From positions 496,001-560,000 of the forward strand of contig CAWKAO010000002.1 of NCBI GenBank assembly GCA_963847665.1: DNA of 64,000 nt. Reading direction: 5' to 3'. Source of the stretch: CAWKAO01 sp963847665 (GTDB taxonomy: Bacteria > Actinomycetota > Humimicrobiia > Humimicrobiales > Humimicrobiaceae). The notes beneath the pieces are model-generated. The model was not told the origin of the DNA, ran no database searches, and saw nothing but the letters and a program-made list of their open reading frames with translations. Below, piece after piece: positions 28,793 through 36,839 of this stretch; positions within the stretch are counted from its first letter, which is position 1; the number at the start of each line of letters is the position of its first letter. Made by a program: the position numbers and the translations under genes.

Positions 28793-30176
28793 TAATAAAA
28801 AGAACTTCTCCTTTAAAGCTCTTTAGGCTTACCAACAATAATTTTAAAACACCTCTTGTTTTTTTTATCTTTTTAGTGAATATTAATTTTATCAATAATC
28901 CTTACAGTATGTATTTTTCCCACCGGACAACCTTTCTGCTGATGAAGGCACTGACTCTGGTGAATCTTTTAATAAAGACCTCTCTTTACCAGAGATATCA
29001 GCAGAATCAGCTATATTGATTGATTATGAGACAGGAGAGGTCCTGGGATCTAAAAATCCTTCTGAAAGATTATATCCTGCAAGTACTACAAAAATGCTTA
29101 CTGCTATACTGGCAATAGAAAAAATAGATGATTTAAACGAAATAATCAAAATATCAAATAATGCTGCAGGGAGGAATAATTCATTTTTTACCTTTAACAG
29201 GGGAGATGAGATCAGTCTTCTTGACCTTTTAAAATCTGCACTTATCTGTTCGCATAATAATGCGACGATAGCTCTTGCTGAATATATTGCAGGAACAGAA
29301 TCAAAGTTTGTCGATATGATGAACCAGAAAGCTATAAGTATAGGAGCATATAATACGTCCTTTCAAAATACCAATGGACTTGATTCTAACTATCCTGAAC
29401 ATAAAAGTACTGCAGAAGATCTGGCATAATAGCTAAATATTGTCATGGAAAATGATCTTTTCAGAGAAATCGTCTCCAAAAAGGAAGACTATATAACAAT
29501 AAATGGTGAGAGGCAGGTAATCTATAATACAAATATACTTTTATTTTTTGATTATATAAAAGGAATAAAAACAGGTTTTACTGATAATGCAGGATATTGC
29601 CAGGTTTTATATTCAGAAAGGGAAGGTTTAAGTCTTATAACAGTAGTATTAAAAAGCCAGAATAATAAAAGAGAGGAAGATCTCTTAAGACTAATAGACT
29701 GGGCAAATGATACCTATAAAAATACTATCATAATAGATCCTGAAAAAATGTATAAAAAACTCACAGTTGATCATACAAAAGATTCTGATGCCTTTAAATA
29801 TACCGGCAGGTTGTTTTTAAACAGTTATCCTGCTGAAAGATTTGAAGCACTTTTAAGCATCAGTGATGATGTAAAAATAAATGACAGTTTTCTTTTAATG
29901 GAAGATGGCAATTATATTGCAGATCTGCCTGTTGAATTTCCTTTAATAAGTAATAAAAAACTCGGGTTTTTAAGCATTAATATAAATGGTAGAGATGAAG
30001 AGGAAATCGATATTTTATCAGGTGACTCAGTCTCTGGTCCTTATATCCAGCAAAATCTTGATTTAACGAAAAACAACAATTTCAGGAACCTTTTAATTTT
30101 TCTTATTTCATTTTACTTTTTAGTTTTTATCTTTATAATTATTAAGAATTTACTTTTAAGAAGAAATCGTGAATAA
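28789..30176 (+). pseudogene. D-alanyl-D-alanine carboxypeptidase (S11), three frameshifts
   Basis: Penicillin-binding protein trimming peptidoglycan side chains. Motifs SxxK (ASTTKML), SxN (SHNNA) and KTG (IKTGFTDNAG) are all present. The N-terminus has a hydrophobic secretion signal (TPLVFFIFLV) and the C-terminus a membrane anchor (about the last 30 residues), after an S11 C-terminal domain. Breaks: 28914-28918 (T5, one base short), about 29426 (one base short after gca) and about 29444 (one extra c); the last two restore YCMENDLFREIV. Without correction the gene gives three pieces. DacF-like by architecture. It overlaps merR by 4 bases. Confidence 0.87.
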
Positions 30177-30259
30177 ATCGATAAAAATATTCTTAAAAAT
30201 AAATGTAACTTGTTTTTTCATTTTATAATTTATTAAGTATTTGTGGAGGTTTAGTAGAC

Positions 30260-31429
30260 TTGGAAAGAAGAGTAAATAGAACAGTAAAATCATTATTATT
30301 AATCACAGTCATCTCATTACTAATAGTTGTGCTGAGTTTTTCTGGATGCAAAGCAGGGGCCACTGCTGAAACAACGGCTGCGGAGACAACTGCAGCGCAG
30401 GAGACAATGCAACCGGAAGAAACATCTGCTGAAACAACGGGTGCAGAGACAACTGCAGCGGAGGTACTGGATGAAATAACTGGAAATATAAATATGCTTA
30501 CGGGGATGGAACTCTCTGATGAAGTATCGGGCAACAGACCAATGGCTGTTATGGTGGAAAATACTCCTGATGCAAGACCACAATCAGGGCTTGTACATGC
30601 AGATGTAGTTGTCGAGGTAGAAGATGAATATGGAATAACCAGGTTTGTAACAGTATTTTCATCTTATGATGGAGATCTTATAGTGGGGCCTGTAAGAAGT
30701 GCCAGGCCATATTATGCTGAGATAGCAGCAAGTTTTGACCCCTATTATGTTTTCTGGGGCACACATCCATCCTTCTATATAATCGTTCAGAATCTTGGGT
30801 TGGATTATCTTTCTCCACTTGGTGACACCTCAGGCGCTTCATCTATAACCGGGAACTTTTCTGATCCCGGAAGTGGCGAGGGTAAAGATGCCATAAGGGA
30901 CAGCTCGAGGGTAGCGCCACATAATGCATATGTCCGTATCCCAAGGATGAGAGAGATCGCACAAGCAGTAGGATATTCACTTGAAGGTGGGCAATCTCCA
31001 TTTCACTTTAAAGAAGATGCTATAGAAGCTGATAGGGGTAATATTGAAAGCATCGGAATAGATTTTTCCAGTGCCAGCTATAAAGTAGAATTTCAATATG
31101 ATAGTGCAAGTAATACATATTTTAGATTTGTAGCAGGAGTACCAAACACTGACAGGGAAACGGGTGAACAGATCGAAGTAAATAACGTAGTTGTTATGCT
31201 TACCGATATTAGAAATTCAGGAGATGCTGAAGGCCATATGATAGTCAGGACCACCCAGGGTGGAGATGCATATTATTTTATCGATGGAAAAGCCATAGAA
31301 GGTACATGGAGCAGGACCAGTGCGCTGGAGCCTTTTGTATTTAAAGATCTTGATGGTAATACAATATTATTCAACAGGGGCCAGACCTGGATGGCAATGA
31401 CAAGAGGTGTAGGTAACCTGGAATATTGA
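30260..31429 (+). CDS. DUF3048 (YerB-like) lipoprotein
   Basis: Predicted lipoprotein of the DUF3048 family. A signal peptide ends at a lipobox (FSGC, Cys30). A Thr/Ala/Glu-rich low-complexity linker with repeated AETTAAE-like units follows (about residues 33-70), then the two DUF3048 domains (MVENTPDARPQSGL; ARPYY; HNAYV). The start is TTG with GGAGGT 9 bases upstream. The family occurs in Firmicutes and Actinomycetota; its function is unknown but it is cell-surface. Placement after a carboxypeptidase may hint at the cell envelope. Confidence 0.88.
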   Translation: MERRVNRTVKSLLLITVISLLIVVLSFSGCKAGATAETTAAETTAAQETMQPEETSAETTGAETTAAEVLDEITGNINMLTGMELSDEVSGNRPMAVMVENTPDARPQSGLVHADVVVEVEDEYGITRFVTVFSSYDGDLIVGPVRSARPYYAEIAASFDPYYVFWGTHPSFYIIVQNLGLDYLSPLGDTSGASSITGNFSDPGSGEGKDAIRDSSRVAPHNAYVRIPRMREIAQAVGYSLEGGQSPFHFKEDAIEADRGNIESIGIDFSSASYKVEFQYDSASNTYFRFVAGVPNTDRETGEQIEVNNVVVMLTDIRNSGDAEGHMIVRTTQGGDAYYFIDGKAIEGTWSRTSALEPFVFKDLDGNTILFNRGQTWMAMTRGVGNLEY

Positions 31430-31430
31430 T

Positions 31431-32045
31431 ATGATTGTTGAAGCGGATCAACCTAATCTGACAAAAAGTGAAATACTGGGAAAAATATTATTCCCATATA
31501 ATGTCATCCAGGAAAAAGTCAGTGAATTGGGTATAAGGATCACCGAAGACTATAAAGATAAAAATCTAATCCTTATAAGTGTTTTACGTGGAGGAATAAT
31601 TTTTCTTACAGATCTTGCCAGAAAAATAGATCTTGAGACAGACATAGATTTCATCGGAATATCGACATACCAGTTTTCAGATTCAGCAGTCACTGGTGTA
31701 GTAAAAATAACAAAAGACCTCGAAGAACCAATTGAGAATAAGGATGTAATTATTGTAGAAGATATTATAGATACGGGCCTTACTATAAATTACCTTCTCA
31801 GGAACTTAAGATCAAGATATCCTAAAACTATAGAAATATGCAGTCTTCTTGACAGAAATGTAAAACGAATTGCAGACATCAGCATAAAATACTCCGGTTT
31901 TACTATTGGAGATAAATATGTTGTTGGATACGGACTGGATTATAAACAAAAATATAGAAATCTTAATTCTATTTATGAGCTGAATGTCGAAATGATAAAA
32001 AAGGATATCGAAGAAATTAAGACTCATTCAAGCGACAGCAGATAA
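31431..32045 (+). CDS. hpt: Hypoxanthine(-guanine) phosphoribosyltransferase
   Basis: Purine salvage: converts hypoxanthine or guanine and PRPP to the nucleotide. The PRPP loop VIIVEDIIDTGLT is intact, with the flexible-loop SVLRGGIIFLTDLAR and the base-binding KYVVGYGLDY. It is 204 residues, about 20 longer than usual because of an N-terminal extension. It starts 1 base after the DUF3048 gene. Confidence 0.93.
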   Translation: MIVEADQPNLTKSEILGKILFPYNVIQEKVSELGIRITEDYKDKNLILISVLRGGIIFLTDLARKIDLETDIDFIGISTYQFSDSAVTGVVKITKDLEEPIENKDVIIVEDIIDTGLTINYLLRNLRSRYPKTIEICSLLDRNVKRIADISIKYSGFTIGDKYVVGYGLDYKQKYRNLNSIYELNVEMIKKDIEEIKTHSSDSR

Positions 32046-32101
32046 AAAATGGTATAATAAAGCATAGATCATTTTTTAAAAATTAAAGTCATTTTAACGG
32101 C

Positions 32102-32590
32102 TTGGATAATAAAAAAATAATTGAAATGACGCTTGAAGGCGTAAGAATAGAGTTTCCATCCCAGAGACCTATAGTACTTTTGAAAGAAAAGGATGGGAAC
32201 AGATATCTTCCAATATGGGTAGGAGCATTTGAAGCTTCAGCTATAGCACTGGAGATTTCAAATGTAAAAACACCAAGGCCTATGACCCATGATCTTATAA
32301 TGAATTTATTCAGAGATCTCAAAATAAAACTCGAGACTATAGAAGTTTGTGATATTAAGGATAATACTTTTTATGCTTTTTTAAATTTAAAAAAAGATAA
32401 AAAAAAGATGATCAGGATAGACTCCAGACCGTCAGATGCTATAGCACTTGCAGTACGTGAAAAATGCAGTATTTATTCTGCTGAACATGTGCTTGATAAA
32501 GCAGGTATTATGATACAGTCGATTGATGAAGAAATCACTAAATTCAAAGATTTTCTGGAACATGTAACCCCTGAAGATTTTGATAAGTAA
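32102..32590 (+). CDS. DUF151 bifunctional nuclease-family protein
   Basis: A 162-residue member of the DUF151 (BFN) family. Typical motifs are YLPIWVGAFEA and RPMTHDL, followed by the DSRPSDAIALAVR motif. A C-terminal UVR-like tail is absent or very short. Plant and Thermotoga members were reported to bind or cut nucleic acids, but function in Actinomycetota is not settled. In mycobacteria it stands next to garA and merR, the same association seen here a few genes away. The start is TTG. Confidence 0.9.
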   Translation: MDNKKIIEMTLEGVRIEFPSQRPIVLLKEKDGNRYLPIWVGAFEASAIALEISNVKTPRPMTHDLIMNLFRDLKIKLETIEVCDIKDNTFYAFLNLKKDKKKMIRIDSRPSDAIALAVREKCSIYSAEHVLDKAGIMIQSIDEEITKFKDFLEHVTPEDFDK

Positions 32591-32669
32591 TATTTTCAGC
32601 TTTTTTAGACTTCAACGATCATCATCTCTTGCTATAGTAATTGGTATTTAATAAAAAGAAAAAGGTGTA

Positions 32670-33026
32670 ATGAAAAACCCTGAAACTATATCAAAATTTG
32701 TTTATAAAGATATCAATTTTGCTCATGACAGTGAAAGAGAATTTGCTAAAATACTCGATTTCTATGGAATAGTGTGGCTATATGAACCGGATACTTTTCC
32801 TGTCGAATGGGATAAAGAAGGAAATGCTTCGAGCAGTTTTACACCGGATTTTTACCTGCCATATTACGATTTATATATAGAATTGACAACTTTAAACCAG
32901 AAACTTGTAACTAAAAAAAACAGGAAACTTAAAAGACTCAGGGAACATTACCCCCATATAAACATAAAACTTTTCTACAAAAAAGACTTCCAGAGCTTGC
33001 TATTTAATAAGCAGATAAATAAATAA
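32670..33026 (+). CDS. Small PD-(D/E)XK-like protein of unknown function
   Basis: A 118-residue protein. TPDFYLP followed by YIELT resembles the D-(x)n-E-x-K core of PD-(D/E)XK nucleases, but the usual Lys is replaced by Thr, with basic residues shortly after (LVTKKNRKLKRLR). The N-terminal half has SEREFAKILDFYGI and WLYEP. Similar small proteins are often next to hpt genes in Actinomycetota, as I recall. It is unclear whether it is an active nuclease. AAAAGGTG precedes the ATG. Confidence 0.7.
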   Translation: MKNPETISKFVYKDINFAHDSEREFAKILDFYGIVWLYEPDTFPVEWDKEGNASSSFTPDFYLPYYDLYIELTTLNQKLVTKKNRKLKRLREHYPHINIKLFYKKDFQSLLFNKQINK

Positions 33027-33063
33027 TAAAAAATAATAAGCAGAGCATCGTACCATTTTTTAA

Positions 33064-33687
33064 AGGAATTATAGAAGGGTTAATAAAAAATTAATAAAAA
33101 AGTTTGTCTTATTACAACTATTTATTTTTACATCTCTTTTTGTGATCAACCTTTTAGTATTCTGCATCTCATATTTAAGCGAAAGCCCTTTTTCTTTGGA
33201 TTCTTCCACAACAAAAGATCCTACTGATAGCGGTTTATAGAAATAACCAAAACAGATGAGTCTCTGCTTGATTCTATCTATGATATCTACATGAAGGAAA
33301 TAATTAGAAAAAATGATAACAACCTTAAAATCCTTATACCGGATATAATAATAGAGGGGAGGGAAGAGGTATTAACATTCAATGAAATTGAGTTAAAACC
33401 TCATAATCTAAGGAATGATATTTTTAAAGAAGAAGTTATTACTGCAATAGATCTAATATTAACTCTAGGTGATATATGTTTAATAGATAAAGCTATTATA
33501 TTGACAGGATAAATGAAGATAGCACTTTTGACAGATGTGGATTTGTCTATGAAGAAGCTGACTATTTATTTGAGTGGTTCGCAGGTAATCATATCCATAT
33601 TCCTTCTGATTCCAGGGTATTAAATAGTCCAGAATATATTAAATATTTCTGGATATGCATATAGAAAAAACCTTGCTAACAACTAAA
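33064..33687 (+). pseudogene. Secreted or membrane-anchored protein of unknown function, several frameshifts
   Basis: Joined frames give about 205 residues: a basic N-terminus, one hydrophobic segment (FVLLQLFIFTSLFVINLLVF), a Ser/Thr-rich stretch, then a soluble domain with EVITAIDLIL, DKSYYIDRI, DRCGFVYEEADYLFEWFAG and IHIPSDSRVL. I do not recognise the family. Breaks: 33234-33236 (TTT, one short), 33489-33491 (AAA, one short) and about 33647-33649 (TTT, one too many). No ATG, GTG or TTG start is found before the hydrophobic segment, so the 5' end is also damaged or uses an unusual start. It ends 89 bases before the dif-like site. Confidence 0.5.
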
Positions 33688-33775
33688 TAGGGGGCATGCG
33701 CTCTCTAAAGCCGTTCTTATTAGGATAAGCCACTTAAGATATAATTTAAATAAATCTTTGATCAATTATTTTTAA

Positions 33776-33803
33776 AGTTAACATAATATATATTATCGGA
33801 AGT
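33776..33803 (+). other. dif: Chromosome dimer resolution site (dif)
   Basis: A 28-bp element made of AGTTAACATAA, a TATATA centre and TTATCGGAAGT. Read from this strand it agrees with the Bacillus subtilis dif (as I recall it) at 25 of 28 positions, including the whole 6-bp centre and 10 of 11 bases of the XerD-side arm; the same arm also closely resembles E. coli dif. It lies in a gene-free stretch (33688-33871) exactly where the all-plus gene block meets the mostly-minus block, which is where a dif site at the replication terminus should be. Confidence 0.88.
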
Positions 33804-33871
33804 TGTATAAAAATACAATTTAAATCCTCACAGCATAAAATAAACGATTTTTTAATGGCATAGAGACGTTA

Positions 33872-34306
33872 TTATATACCTGTGCTACCAAATCCCTCAG
33901 AACCTCTGTCTGATCCTTCAAGTTCTTCCACTTCAACTAGTTCAGCATGTTCCACTTTTTTTATTACCATCTGGCATATTTTATCGCCTTTATTGATACA
34001 AAAATCTTTTTCCCTATCAAGATTTATTAAAATAATACATATTTCTCCACGGTAACCAGAATCGATTAATCCAGGTGTATTTACCATTGAAATACCATTT
34101 TTAATAGCGAGGCCCGATCTGGGCTGGACAAATCCTGCATATCCTTCAGGAATTGCGATTTTTATACCAGACGGTATGAGTTTTCTCTCAAATGGTTTTA
34201 ATATGCAATCAATCGCACTATAAAGATCAATTCCTGCATCAGTACTGTGTGCATATTTCGGAACTGGTAAAGACTTGTCAAGGATTTTTATTTTAACTTT
34301 TATCAC
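33872..34306 (-). CDS. dut: dUTP diphosphatase
   Basis: Hydrolyses dUTP to dUMP, keeping uracil out of DNA. The five motifs of the trimeric family are present: DAGIDLYS, PRSGLA, GLIDSGYRGE, the segment around GDKICQMV, and the C-terminal GSEGFGSTG that closes on the active site. 144 residues, GTG start. It is the last - strand gene before the dif-like site. Confidence 0.95.
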   Translation of the reverse strand: MIKVKIKILDKSLPVPKYAHSTDAGIDLYSAIDCILKPFERKLIPSGIKIAIPEGYAGFVQPRSGLAIKNGISMVNTPGLIDSGYRGEICIILINLDREKDFCINKGDKICQMVIKKVEHAELVEVEELEGSDRGSEGFGSTGI

Positions 34307-34451
34307 AATATGATTTGATTCAAATTTAAAGTAATTAAAGATAAAAATATTTGTAATATTTTATTAAATAAAATATAAATAATTATATAAAATATTCTTA
34401 AAAATTTCTATTTAATAAATGTAAAACCTGTCAGATTTACCTATTTTATTA

Positions 34452-34480
34452 GATTTATCAGATAATTTAAAGATGGTCAA
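34452..34480 (-). promoter_or_regulatory. Possible dut promoter
   Basis: On the - strand TTGACC (34475-34480) and TAAATC (34452-34457) are 17 bases apart, between the yneA-like stop and dut. The -10 is weak. The 181-bp gap otherwise shows only AT-rich sequence. Confidence 0.35.
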
Positions 34481-34487
34481 TAAGATA

Positions 34488-34796
34488 CTAATTACTTATA
34501 ACCGGGATATATATGGTCTTACCGTAAATAGAATCGTCAGAAAGAGTTGAGATATTATTGACTTTTTTAAGCTCGCTAATAAAAACTGTCCTTGTACCAC
34601 TATCAGAATATTTTTCAACAACATCATTTAAATTAAATCTTTCATCAACTGTGACCTGTGAATATTTTATTATTTCTGTGCCACTACTATAGAATCTATG
34701 CCGATTCGAATAGATTGCTATGACCGTAAGTATACTCACAACTATAACAAGAAAAATTGTAATACTTTTTTTAATTGTTACTACGTATGATTGCAT
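34488..34796 (-). CDS. YneA-like SOS cell-division inhibitor with LysM-like domain
   Basis: A 102-residue protein with one N-terminal membrane helix (about residues 12-30) and a C-terminal extracytoplasmic stretch of about 55 residues. The latter has a LysM-like outline: VTVDERFNLNDVVEKY, then ISELKKVNNI, ending IYGKTIYIPV. Gram-positive YneA/DivS proteins have this layout, are LexA-controlled and delay division after DNA damage. Identity as the functional counterpart is inferred from architecture, two LexA boxes in its promoter and nearness to lexA (1.4 kb). AGGAG stands 7-8 bases before the ATG. Confidence 0.75.
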   Translation of the reverse strand: MQSYVVTIKKSITIFLVIVVSILTVIAIYSNRHRFYSSGTEIIKYSQVTVDERFNLNDVVEKYSDSGTRTVFISELKKVNNISTLSDDSIYGKTIYIPVISN

Positions 34797-34857
34797 CTTA
34801 CTCTCCTGCTTTTATTGCTATATTTTCTTTTCTTAAAACTGCTATTTTATTTATTAT

Positions 34858-34871
34858 AGAACATATGTTCG
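34858..34871. promoter_or_regulatory. LexA (SOS) box 1
   Basis: AGAACATATGTTCG differs from the Gram-positive LexA consensus CGAACRNRYGTTYG at one position and is a perfect GAAC-N4-GTTC palindrome. It overlaps the predicted transcription start of the yneA-like gene. Confidence 0.85.
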
Positions 34872-34876
34872 TAGTT

Positions 34877-34905
34877 ATAATATAACGAACATATGTTTGT
34901 GTCAA
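34877..34905 (-). promoter_or_regulatory. Promoter of the yneA-like gene
   Basis: On the - strand -35 TTGACA (34900-34905) and -10 TATTAT (34877-34882) are separated by 17 bases. The predicted start is near 34870. One LexA box fills the spacer and a second covers the start site, so LexA should block it completely. Confidence 0.8.
34886..34899. promoter_or_regulatory. LexA (SOS) box 2
   Basis: CGAACATATGTTTG fits the consensus CGAACRNRYGTTYG fully. It lies between the -35 and -10 of the yneA-like promoter, centred 28 bp from box 1. Confidence 0.88.
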
Positions 34906-35054
34906 GTATTTTTCAATAATTAATATAAATTTTTTTTCATATTTGTTAAAATAACCTGATAGTCTATTTATAGATATAAAAACTACTTATTTTGAGGCTT
35001 CTTCCTCTGATAACAGTTTTTATTAATAAAAAATTAATTCTAGCAGGAGGAAAA

Positions 35055-36056
35055 ATGGCAGAGATCAATTATGACAAAGACATAAACATGGACATACTTA
35101 AGGGTAAAAAAATTGCTATCATAGGATACGGTAGCCAGGGACATGCCCATGCACAAAACTTAAGGGAAAGTGGTATGGAAGTAATAGTAGGAGAGCTTGA
35201 AGGAAGTGAACCTTGGGATACCGCTAAAAAAACTGGTTTTGAAGTCTACAGTGCTGATAAAGCTGCTTTGATGGGAGACATAATCATGATACTTCTTCCA
35301 GATCAACTTCAAAAAGAAATATATTATAAATATATCGAACCCAATATAAAAACTGGAAATGTTTTATGTTTTGCACATGGATTTAATATTCATTATAGTC
35401 AGATCGTCCCACAAAAAGATATTGACGTTATAATGATCGCACCAAAAGGACCGGGACATATAGTAAGAAGGATGTATGCTGAAGGAAGCGGTGTGCCTTC
35501 TATAATAGCCGTATACCAGGATTACTCTGGAAAAGCAAAAGAGACTGCACTTGCCTACGCCAAAGCTCTTGGTGCAGGTCGAGTAGGTATAATTACTACT
35601 ACCTTTGAAGAAGAGACTGAAACAGATCTTTTTGGTGAACAGGCTGTTCTGTGTGGAGGTACAACTGAGCTTATAAGGGCTGGATTTGATACTTTGATAG
35701 AGGCGGGTTATCAGCCTGAAATAGCATATTTTGAAGTACTGAGTGAATTAAAACTTATAGTAGACCTTATCTATGAAGGTGGCATATCTGGCATGAGGTA
35801 TTCCATAAGTGACACTGCTGAGTACGGTGATATGGTAATCGGTAAGAAAATAATCACTGAAGAGACCAGGAAGAACATGAAAAAAGTCCTTAAGGATGTC
35901 CAGTCCGGAGAATTTGCCAGGGAATGGATACTTGAAAATCAGGCAGGAAGGCCTGTCTATAACGCAATAAAGAGACAGGAAGCAGAACACCCGATTGAGA
36001 TCGTCGGGAAAAAACTTCGTAATATGATGACCTGGATCAAGAAGGATCAGAAATAA
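35055..36056 (+). CDS. ilvC: Ketol-acid reductoisomerase (NADP+)
   Basis: Second common step of valine/isoleucine synthesis. Nucleotide motif GYGSQGHAHAQNL. The metal/substrate site contains PKGPGH, ETETDLFGEQ and the C-terminal SGMRYSISDTAEYGD. The ATG at 35055 has AGGAGG 6 bases upstream; an in-frame upstream ATG at 34992 would add 21 residues unlike the family. At 333 residues it is the short (class I) form. Other ilv genes are absent, and the leader has only a small hairpin (GAGG/CCTC near 34995-35008), no T-box. Confidence 0.96.
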   Translation: MAEINYDKDINMDILKGKKIAIIGYGSQGHAHAQNLRESGMEVIVGELEGSEPWDTAKKTGFEVYSADKAALMGDIIMILLPDQLQKEIYYKYIEPNIKTGNVLCFAHGFNIHYSQIVPQKDIDVIMIAPKGPGHIVRRMYAEGSGVPSIIAVYQDYSGKAKETALAYAKALGAGRVGIITTTFEEETETDLFGEQAVLCGGTTELIRAGFDTLIEAGYQPEIAYFEVLSELKLIVDLIYEGGISGMRYSISDTAEYGDMVIGKKIITEETRKNMKKVLKDVQSGEFAREWILENQAGRPVYNAIKRQEAEHPIEIVGKKLRNMMTWIKKDQK

Positions 36057-36108
36057 TCTAAATATTTTTATCTTCGGATGATGTCCAAGCTTTTTTAATT
36101 TTAAAAAG

Positions 36109-36122
36109 CGAACTTATGTTTG
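36109..36122. promoter_or_regulatory. LexA (SOS) box upstream of lexA
   Basis: CGAACTTATGTTTG departs from the consensus CGAACRNRYGTTYG only at the first variable base. It overlaps by three bases the -35 TTGTAA (36120-36125) of the lexA promoter. Confidence 0.83.
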
Positions 36123-36148
36123 TAATAAGTTAGCTTTTATGTTATTAT
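36120..36148 (+). promoter_or_regulatory. lexA promoter
   Basis: -35 TTGTAA (36120-36125), 17-base spacer, -10 TATTAT (36143-36148). The LexA box sits over the -35, giving the usual autorepression arrangement. Confidence 0.7.
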
Positions 36149-36192
36149 ACAATTGTGTAGAAAAAAATATTACCAATGTATAAAGGTACTAT

Positions 36193-36834
36193 ATGAAAAA
36201 AGATAATAATATAAGTGTAAGACAAAATGAAATACTGCAGTTTATTATGAAGATCGTCAAAGAGCATGGTTATCCCCCAACAGTACGAGAAATAGCTTCT
36301 GCCGTAAATCTAAACTCCTCTGCAACGATACATGCACACTTAAAAAAACTTGAAGAACTCGGCTACATTAAAAGAGGTGCTTCGAAATCCCGGGCTATTG
36401 AAATAAATCCAGAACTTTTAAATGAATCAGCTAAACAGGAGTTTCGGGAAAACAATGTAATATTTGCGCCTGTTCTTGGCAATATAGCAGCCGGTTCACC
36501 AATACTTGCCGAAGAAAACATAGAGGAATATTTCCCGCTTTCACCTGACTTTATTAAAAATGAAAAAGATATATTTATGTTAAGGGTAAAAGGCGATAGC
36601 ATGATAAATGCTGGTATAATGGATAAAGATTATATTATCCTGAGAAAGCAGGAAACTGCTATGAATGGAGAAATAGTCGCTGCCCTTCTTGAAGATGAAG
36701 CTACCGTAAAAAGATTTTTTAAAAAAGCTAAAAGTATAAAACTGATGCCGGAAAATGATTTTATGGAACCGATAGAAGTCAAGGATGTTAAAATCCTGGG
36801 TAAGGTCATTGGTGTAATAAGAAAATACTTTTAG
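36193..36834 (+). CDS. lexA: SOS repressor LexA
   Basis: Self-cleaving repressor of the DNA damage response. The N-terminal winged helix (GYPPTVREIASAVNLNSSAT) binds the GAAC/GTTC box. The cleavage bond is Ala100-Gly101 in NIAAGSP. The catalytic dyad is Ser136 (KGDSM) and Lys173 (ATVKRF). 213 residues. It has its own LexA box. The stop is only 5 bases from the hflX stop on the opposite strand, so the two transcripts must overlap at their 3' ends. Confidence 0.97.
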   Translation: MKKDNNISVRQNEILQFIMKIVKEHGYPPTVREIASAVNLNSSATIHAHLKKLEELGYIKRGASKSRAIEINPELLNESAKQEFRENNVIFAPVLGNIAAGSPILAEENIEEYFPLSPDFIKNEKDIFMLRVKGDSMINAGIMDKDYIILRKQETAMNGEIVAALLEDEATVKRFFKKAKSIKLMPENDFMEPIEVKDVKILGKVIGVIRKYF

Positions 36835-36839
36835 ACATT

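Noticed and set aside
34910..35054. T-box or attenuator upstream of ilvC
   Set aside because: The gap is short and lacks the TGGNACCGCG antiterminator sequence; only a 4-bp hairpin is visible.
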